DNA of 64,000 nucleotides from Pseudomonas iridis (GTDB lineage: Bacteria > Pseudomonadota > Gammaproteobacteria > Pseudomonadales > Pseudomonadaceae), in the NCBI RefSeq assembly GCF_017980685.1, contig NZ_JACXXO010000009.1, positions 62,001 to 126,000 of the forward strand, read 5' to 3'. The translations under genes were made by a program, and so were the position numbers. Positions 58,096-64,000 of the stretch are shown here, one piece after another (positions within the stretch are counted from its first letter, which is position 1; each line of letters opens with the position of its first letter). The notes under the pieces are model-generated. The model did not search any database and was not told the origin of the DNA. It saw nothing but the letters and a program-made list of their open reading frames with translations.

Positions 58096-59715
58096 CTATT
58101 CCAGCAAGAGGTGACGGGCGAGCCCTTCGATGTAGGTTTCGTCCTGGCCGTTGGGATGTGCTTCAAAAGCCAGGTGCAGATATTCGTGGGTGAGGTCGAG
58201 GCGGTCCTGCAGGGTGAGTACGCCGCGCACATAGATTCGCTGGCCCTCGCGGTCGACGAAGGGTCTGCCAAAAGCCAGTTTGCACACGGCGAACGTGCTG
58301 ACTTCGTTGTAGCCGGTTTCGCTTTCCAGCTTCGGGCGCCAGCCGCGTCGTTGCTTTTGCAGCCAGTCTTGGGCGGCGGGCAGTGCTTCGCAGGAGGCGA
58401 CTGGGTTGTCCCAACGGCTGAGGCTGGCGCGCGGATAGGCGTGGAGCAGAATCGCGTCGTAGCGCTGACCAGCATTGGCCTGCTCGACGGCTTGTTGCCA
58501 AGCGAGTTTGTCCGGGCCGGGTTGGTCTGAGTGATAGGTGACAATACTGCCGGCCAGCACCAGATCGGCCGTCCATGCGGCGATACTGCGAGACTCCGCC
58601 GAGGCCGGACGCGGGGCGACGCGTTGGCGGGTGCTGCTGTCATCTATGCTCAGGCAATCGCCGCTACGCGCAGCGTTTTGCAGCAAGTAGGTGCGGATCG
58701 CCACGGCCAGCGCTTTGGCGGCTTCTGCGGGTTCGGGTTTGGCTTCGCGATCCAGCACGCGGGCGACGTATTCTTCGCGATCAAGCCTGGCGACGAGTTT
58801 GTTGTTGAGCAGAAACAGTTCGCCGTCGCTGTGGATATCCAGCGCATTGCCGTTAGCGAATTCGACGCGGTAATCGCCCTGCAACGGGCCGGAAGTTACC
58901 GCCCGCTCGCCAGCCAAAACACGTAACACCGGATAGCGCGAGAACAGCCCGACCTCGACACAACGGCCCGTCTCTGCTGGCCAGACCGTTGGCAACACCG
59001 CCGCCAGTGCCTGACCGTAATTTCGTAGAACCATTTGGCTGGTGCCACGCCCTCCCGCCCAAACCGGCGAGCCATCCACCGTCCAACCGGCAAATCCACC
59101 CTGTCGCGATTGTGGGTCCTGATCGCCGAGCCAGCTCCAGGTTTTCACCCGCAAGCGCCCGCCCAATTCACCAACAACGTTGCCATCCGCCGCATTCAGA
59201 ACGACATCAAGCAACACGCGGCGCATCTGGTCTTGAGCTGGCAGCGAAGACAACACCTTCAACAAATCAGCCACAGAAACTCGCGTGGCTGGTTGCACCA
59301 ATGGCAGATCCAGCAACCACGACGGTCCCTGCCGCGCCTGCCAATACGCGCGCCAATCGGTAGAAGAAATCCCCAACCGCGCAGGCTCGAAATACAACCC
59401 ACACGATTTCACCAACGCCTGATCACGTTCAATCTTGCCGCCAGCGCTGCAGCAATAAACCTCTTCCTTCGACTGTCCGCGACATTCATAAGCGGGCTCG
59501 CGAGCGCCGGTATCCACCAGCCACGCATAAACAAACAGCTTCCACAGACTGCCCAGCGGCGCATCCAGCGAAGGCGGCAACGGCTCGCGAGCGATCAGTT
59601 GCGTCTGGCTCAACGACAACAATTCACCCTTGTAGGCCACGCGCAAAGGCTCATCCTGCGCTGTTGCCAGCGCGGGAATCACACACAACATCAGCCACAG
59701 CAGCGGCCGCTTCAT
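58096..59715 (-). CDS. YfaQ-type DUF2300 protein: transpeptidase-like plus SpoIID-like domains
   Basis: A 539-residue exported protein (signal MKRPLLWLMLCVIPALATAQ). Residues 50-230 have a penicillin-binding pattern: S56-L-W-K59 in LGSLWKLFVYAWLV, S104-C-G in ALVKSCGLYF, and K191-T-W in RLRVKTWSW, in the order and spacing of SxxK, SxN and KTG. Residues about 250-420 read as SpoIID-like: LDREEYVARVLDREAKPEPA, then EAAKALAVAIRTYLLQNAAR, with E324 where SpoIID has its catalytic Glu, and IDDSSTRQRV. The C-terminal part contains LDLTHEYLHLAFEAHP, an HxxxH-like motif. Known only as a member of the yfa/mag operon; enzyme activity is inference. One base separates it from the macroglobulin gene. Confidence 0.88.
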   Translation of the reverse strand: MKRPLLWLMLCVIPALATAQDEPLRVAYKGELLSLSQTQLIAREPLPPSLDAPLGSLWKLFVYAWLVDTGAREPAYECRGQSKEEVYCCSAGGKIERDQALVKSCGLYFEPARLGISSTDWRAYWQARQGPSWLLDLPLVQPATRVSVADLLKVLSSLPAQDQMRRVLLDVVLNAADGNVVGELGGRLRVKTWSWLGDQDPQSRQGGFAGWTVDGSPVWAGGRGTSQMVLRNYGQALAAVLPTVWPAETGRCVEVGLFSRYPVLRVLAGERAVTSGPLQGDYRVEFANGNALDIHSDGELFLLNNKLVARLDREEYVARVLDREAKPEPAEAAKALAVAIRTYLLQNAARSGDCLSIDDSSTRQRVAPRPASAESRSIAAWTADLVLAGSIVTYHSDQPGPDKLAWQQAVEQANAGQRYDAILLHAYPRASLSRWDNPVASCEALPAAQDWLQKQRRGWRPKLESETGYNEVSTFAVCKLAFGRPFVDREGQRIYVRGVLTLQDRLDLTHEYLHLAFEAHPNGQDETYIEGLARHLLLE

Positions 59716-59716
59716 G

Positions 59717-62700
59717 TCAGTTGACCGTGACCTGACCGAGGGCGGCTTTCGCTTCCTGAGCCTGATGTTGCGGCGCGTAGACCTGGGTGAAACGCACCGG
59801 CGGCAAATTGAACTGGCCCTTCTGCGAGAAACGCACCAGATGGCGCAGGCGCAATTCGCCACTCAGCGCATCCACCGGCACCGCGTAGGCCAGTTGTCCC
59901 GGCTCAAAACGCGCTTTCTCAAGTGCGGTCGGTTCGGTGCCGTCCTTGCCCTGCAACTTGATACCCCACGTTGTGCGCTCGACATCGGCGCCCGGTGGCA
60001 GCGGCACTTCGAGCATGCCGTAGCGCAGCGGTTTCGGTGCCTTGCTGGTGAGGATCACTTCGTCCAGGTACAGACTGTCGCTGGACAACGGCTTAGTGCC
60101 GACCGGCTCCAGTTTGAAGGTGAACGCTTCATCGCCCGGCACCAGTCGCGACAGACGCCGGGTGATGGTCACGGCCATTGGCTCGATGGCTGGCTGTTGA
60201 GTCTGGAAACTCAGCGCCGCGCGCAGCGGACGCTCCTGAGTACCAGAAACCGTCAACACGCTCGGCACCGGCGTCGCCCCCTGCCACGTCCAGAACATCT
60301 CGCCACTGGCACCGTAGCTTTTCTTCCAGCCCTCACCCGGCGTCAGCGCAATGGTCGGCGAAGCCTGGGCGATGCTGCGTTGCAGCCAGGTCAGCGCCAG
60401 TGCGCGCTCGAGCGTCGATTGCTGCGGCAACAGGCGTTGCAGCAAGGCTTGCGCGCGAGCCTGATCGAACGGTTGTAGCGACAGATTCAGCGCTTCGACA
60501 AACGGCTGCGAACTGACCGACAGACGCTGTTGCGCAGCACCCACCTGACGATTGAATGCGTCAGGCAACGCGACTTTAGCCTGTGTGGCCAGCGATGCGG
60601 TCAACACTCGCGCCGCCGCCAGACCGAGTGCCGAATCCGGATCGCTCATCACCAGGCTGTCTACGCCATCATCGATCAGGGTTTCGGCATTGCTTTCACC
60701 CGCCTTCGCCAGATCTTCCATCAACCCCGTCAGCAGCGTGTTCACCGGCAAATGCATCTGCTTGGCGAACGACAGAATCAACGCCCGTTGCAGCAACGGC
60801 GTGTTCGGCGCCTGTTTGGCGTAAACCTCCAACACCCGCTGCCAATGCTCCGGCGGCAGCGTCAGATCCAGTACCTGGCTGGCATTCCAGTCGGCGAAGT
60901 AAGCGTACGCGGTGAGGAACGCATCGGGCTCACCGTCGTAGCCCCACCAGGTGAAGCTCGCCGACGGCCCGGCCATTTGCACCAGACGCAGACGGCTGTT
61001 CTGCATGATCAGACGCAAGCGATCGCGGATCTGCGGGCTCGATGCCAGCGAAGGATAGGCAATGCTCAGCGGCAACAGGCGACTGGCGGTCTGCTCGACT
61101 CCGCCGTACGGGTAGCTGAGCAGATCATCGAGCGCCGAACGGAACAGCGCTTGCGGACTGTCATCCAGACGCAGACGAATGTCGGTCGCGTCCGCAGGCA
61201 AGCTCAGCGCTGTGTCGCCGCTGGCCACGTCGAGGCTTTGCGTCTGCGTCATTTGCCAGCCGTCACCGGTTGCGCTCAAGCGCACGGCCAGAGAATCAGC
61301 GGTTTTGCCGTCCTGCACCAACTCCGCCGTCCACTCGCCGGAAGCCAATGCTAACGCCGGCAGCGGCAGGTAGTTGATGCCGTTGTTCAGGGTCACCGGC
61401 AGGCGTTGTTCGGTGCCGGCGTAGTGGGTGACCAGCTCAGCCTTGACCGGTTTCTCGGCTTGGCTGAACGCGAAAATACCGAGTTGTGGCTGATCGCCCT
61501 TACGGAATTTGCTCGGCCCGCTCCACTTCAGGTACAGCAGTTTTTCCGAGCGGACAAACTGCTTCTTCTGACCGACCTGACCGTCATCGGCGATGGCGCG
61601 AGCGGTGATGCGCCAGCGGGTCAGCGAGTCGGGCATCTTGAAGGTGAAGCGGGTTTTGCCGTCGGCACCGGTCAGCAATTCCGGTTGCCACGCGGCGGTA
61701 TCGACGTCTTCACGACGCGGCCGCTCCAGCACTTTTACGCCACGTTCACTGCGGTTGGCTTTGCCCGGCGCACCAGGGCTGCCCGGCAGCGCGACGTCGT
61801 AACTGATGAACGACAGGCTGGCGCTGGTGCGCACGTTGTTGCGCCGTGGATGGTAGAAGAACTGGTCGATGGTCGGCGCGACTTCCGGCTGCAACGCGTA
61901 AACCATTTCGTCGACAACACTCACCGTCAGATGCGCCGGAACTGCTTTACCGGCGAACTGCGTAGTCAGGTCGACGGTCACCGTGTCACCCGGCAGATAC
62001 ACCTGCTTGTCGGTGCTGATCGCCACGTCGATTTGCGGCGCGATCACTTTGATCCCGGCATTCTGGAAACTGTACTGACCGCTCTTGGTGTACAGCACGG
62101 AGAAGGTCAGGTTCGGTGCGAAGTTATCCTTCACCGCAATGCGTGCGCGGTATTGGGTGTCGCTGAGTTTTTCCAGTTTCAACCAGTCGCCGCCCTTGGC
62201 CAGCAGCGCGGTGGCTTCGACCTTGTCGCGCTCCAGCGACAGCAGTGCATCATTGACCGGCTCAGGGAAGGTGATCAGCGCCAGCGCTTCATCGCCGGCC
62301 TTGTACTCAGGTTTGTCGAGGACGATTTCGACGGTGCCCGGCACAGCTTTGACGCCGTCACCGGTGACCGCATGACCGGTGGCGCCGAGGACGCGACCGT
62401 GTTGATCCTTGAGCGTCAGGTTGTAAGTGCCCGGACGTTCGAAGGCCAGACTGAAGCCTTTGTCAGTCGCCGCGAGTTTGCCTTCGCCGGTGCTCTGGTC
62501 TTCCAGGCGCACCCAGTCGTAAGTGCTCGGCGTGACCGCTTTGCTCTGCTCGGTGCCGCCCTCGTTGGCGTAGCTGAACGCGACCTTGTCGCCGACCGCA
62601 CTGAAACGCTGCGTCGCACTCAAGCGAAAACTCGCGGCGCCACGGTCAATGAGGATTTCCTTGGTGGTCTTGACCCGATACGCCGCGCCATCGCTGGCGA

Positions 62701-64000
62701 ACACGGTGAGCATGTAGCGGCTCGGTTTGTCGGCGGCCGGCAGGTCGAGTGTGGCGTTGCCTTTGCTGTCGGTGGTCAGTTCGGTGCTGGTCAGTTCCAC
62801 CGGGAATTGCCCGAGGTATTGCAGTTCGTTGTCGACCATCGACAGTTGCTGCGCGCGCAGGCTCAGGGTCAGTTTGGCGTTCGCCACCGGTTTGCCGTCC
62901 GGGTACAACAGCACCAGACTGCCCTTGACCGGCTCGCCGGTACGGTAATCCTGCTTGGCCAGATTCAGCGAAATCTCGAAGTGTGGCTTGATGTACTCAG
63001 CCACGCGGAAGGCGCTGCTGTAAGCCTGATCCTTATAGTTGAAACGAATCTCGTATCCGCCCGCCACCGCGTTATCCGGCAGCTGGAAACGCCCCTGAGT
63101 ACCGGCCTTCGAATCGAGTTTCAGATCAAGGCGTTGCAGCTCGGTACCAGTGGCGTCGAGCACGCTGACATTGACGTCGGCGGCACCCGGCAACACCGAA
63201 TCCCGCGCATTCTTGAACTCGCGACCGACGATTTTCAGCGACACCCAATCACCTGGCCGATACAGCGGTCGGTCGGTGAAGGCATAGAGTTTGGTGTCGT
63301 AGATTTCGCTGTCGTAGTAAAAGTTTTCCGAGACGAATACACCGCCCTCCTCGTCCTCGCCGATGACGAAAGAGCGCTCGGGGCTGACGTGTTTCAGGCG
63401 CAGCAAACCATCGGCATCAGTGGCGCCACTGCTCATCACGCCGAGGCCGTCGGTCCACAGCACATTGACCTTCGGCACCGAACTGCCTTCGTGTTTGCGC
63501 GCGGCCCAGACCAGCAATTCATCACCGGCAATCTTGCTCACTGCCACGGTGTTGGAAACGAAGACCATGGTGGTCGCGCGGTACTTGCCGATCAGCGCTT
63601 CGACCAGATAAAGACCCGGTTTCAACTGACCCAGCGGAATGTAAACGTTACCCGGCGCGACGCTGACAAAGTCGCTGGAAGACCCGGCCAGATTGACCCC
63701 GGCCGGTGGCTGTATCGGCTTGGCCTGCCACAGCGGATAACGGAACTGGCTGACCACCGGCAAGCCCGGAATCAGCGCGAATTGCGGCTGCGCGTCATAC
63801 GGTGTCGGTGCGACGATGGCGTTGCCCATCTTCAGCTCCGGCACTTCCTCGGTAACCTGTTTGCGCGACTCATAGGAGAACGCTCGCTGCATCACCCGAC
63901 GGGATTTTCGGTACCAGTTGTCCCACAGGTACGCGAGGGTGTTGGACAAGCCTTCGCCCTTGAACTGACCGTCGCTGACCACCCGATGCAGGTTCTTTTG
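59717..64000 (-). CDS. magD: Bacterial alpha-2-macroglobulin (MagD/YfaS type), N-terminus outside window
   Basis: At least 1427 residues are visible; the frame stays open to the window edge, so the start lies beyond 64000. Domains in order: MG-like beta repeats with ALFTDRPLYRPGDWVSLK-type motifs (YAFTDRPLYRPGDWVSLKIV), the A2M family core DTAAWQPELLTGADGKTRFTFKMPDSLTRWR, and the helical thioester domain SYPYGGVEQTASRLLPLSIA. The thioester Cys is absent: GGVEQ (61091-61105) replaces GCxEQ, so no covalent trap is expected, as in the YfaS class. Such proteins sit in the periplasm and are thought to trap attacking proteases. The DUF2300 and DUF2135 genes follow directly. Confidence 0.93.
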   Translation of the reverse strand, partial: QKNLHRVVSDGQFKGEGLSNTLAYLWDNWYRKSRRVMQRAFSYESRKQVTEEVPELKMGNAIVAPTPYDAQPQFALIPGLPVVSQFRYPLWQAKPIQPPAGVNLAGSSSDFVSVAPGNVYIPLGQLKPGLYLVEALIGKYRATTMVFVSNTVAVSKIAGDELLVWAARKHEGSSVPKVNVLWTDGLGVMSSGATDADGLLRLKHVSPERSFVIGEDEEGGVFVSENFYYDSEIYDTKLYAFTDRPLYRPGDWVSLKIVGREFKNARDSVLPGAADVNVSVLDATGTELQRLDLKLDSKAGTQGRFQLPDNAVAGGYEIRFNYKDQAYSSAFRVAEYIKPHFEISLNLAKQDYRTGEPVKGSLVLLYPDGKPVANAKLTLSLRAQQLSMVDNELQYLGQFPVELTSTELTTDSKGNATLDLPAADKPSRYMLTVFASDGAAYRVKTTKEILIDRGAASFRLSATQRFSAVGDKVAFSYANEGGTEQSKAVTPSTYDWVRLEDQSTGEGKLAATDKGFSLAFERPGTYNLTLKDQHGRVLGATGHAVTGDGVKAVPGTVEIVLDKPEYKAGDEALALITFPEPVNDALLSLERDKVEATALLAKGGDWLKLEKLSDTQYRARIAVKDNFAPNLTFSVLYTKSGQYSFQNAGIKVIAPQIDVAISTDKQVYLPGDTVTVDLTTQFAGKAVPAHLTVSVVDEMVYALQPEVAPTIDQFFYHPRRNNVRTSASLSFISYDVALPGSPGAPGKANRSERGVKVLERPRREDVDTAAWQPELLTGADGKTRFTFKMPDSLTRWRITARAIADDGQVGQKKQFVRSEKLLYLKWSGPSKFRKGDQPQLGIFAFSQAEKPVKAELVTHYAGTEQRLPVTLNNGINYLPLPALALASGEWTAELVQDGKTADSLAVRLSATGDGWQMTQTQSLDVASGDTALSLPADATDIRLRLDDSPQALFRSALDDLLSYPYGGVEQTASRLLPLSIAYPSLASSPQIRDRLRLIMQNSRLRLVQMAGPSASFTWWGYDGEPDAFLTAYAYFADWNASQVLDLTLPPEHWQRVLEVYAKQAPNTPLLQRALILSFAKQMHLPVNTLLTGLMEDLAKAGESNAETLIDDGVDSLVMSDPDSALGLAAARVLTASLATQAKVALPDAFNRQVGAAQQRLSVSSQPFVEALNLSLQPFDQARAQALLQRLLPQQSTLERALALTWLQRSIAQASPTIALTPGEGWKKSYGASGEMFWTWQGATPVPSVLTVSGTQERPLRAALSFQTQQPAIEPMAVTITRRLSRLVPGDEAFTFKLEPVGTKPLSSDSLYLDEVILTSKAPKPLRYGMLEVPLPPGADVERTTWGIKLQGKDGTEPTALEKARFEPGQLAYAVPVDALSGELRLRHLVRFSQKGQFNLPPVRFTQVYAPQHQAQEAKAALGQVTVN

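Noticed and set aside
63982..63982. Start of the macroglobulin at the GTG in position 63982
   Set aside because: The frame continues open to the window edge with family-like residues, so this is an internal valine codon, not a start.
1..64000. CRISPR arrays, tRNA, rRNA, insertion sequences, integrases
   Set aside because: No regularly spaced repeats, tRNA-like cloverleaf or transposase/integrase frame was seen anywhere in the window.

Overview
The window is a chromosomal segment of a fluorescent Pseudomonas, most likely the P. fluorescens species complex. The evidence is uniformly high GC, densely packed genes, gene order very close to the P. aeruginosa PAO1 stretch from ladS/thiD to ppa (locus order recalled from memory), and many copies of two typical Pseudomonas intergenic palindrome families. 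I see no rRNA, tRNA, CRISPR array, transposase or integrase.

Layout. 1-3874: the 5' part of ladS, divergent from thiD-thiE-hemL (thiamine and tetrapyrrole synthesis). 4099-10673: a Sel1 protein, a DUF1820 protein, then miaB, a phoH-like ATPase, ybeY, corC and lnt (tRNA modification, rRNA maturation, lipoprotein acylation). 10760-18305: a YdcF-type protein, leuS-lptE-holA, the ribosome-rescue gene arfA and a lytic transglycosylase. 18407-30975: one long minus-strand block, transcribed as proA-nadD-rsfS-rlmH-mrdA-rodA-sltB1-rlpA-dacC-ybeD-lipB-lipA, preceded by ldcA. It joins elongasome and septal wall enzymes with NAD, ribosome-silencing and lipoate functions.

31153-44526: a 3-methyladenine glycosylase, a DedA-PAP2 fusion, then an AT-rich gap and a 1169-residue toxin-like protein that looks inserted. 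Next come a Lon-N-domain protein, an LrgAB-type pair, a MaoC protein, a MORN-repeat/caspase-like lipoprotein, an NAD(P)-binding protein, a YceK-type lipoprotein, ubiX and mpl. 44684-52353: an ethanolamine module (EatR-type sigma-54 activator, aldehyde dehydrogenase, permease, EutBC) with a recognisable -24/-12 promoter. 52469-57225: a GNAT protein, DedA, an MtfA-type peptidase and ppa, followed by a small accessory patch with an S24 repressor, a possible short transcript and a RelBE pair. 57280-64000: the end of an alpha-2-macroglobulin (mag/yfa) operon, running off the right edge.

Most worth a second look: the toxin-like gene with hydrophobic pore-like and degenerate RTX-like segments; the DUF2300 protein beside the alpha-2-macroglobulin, which reads as a penicillin-binding-like domain joined to a SpoIID-like domain; the macroglobulin itself, whose thioester cysteine is replaced; the MORN-caspase lipoprotein; and the stem-loop inside the arfA reading frame, the hallmark of tmRNA-controlled expression of that gene.
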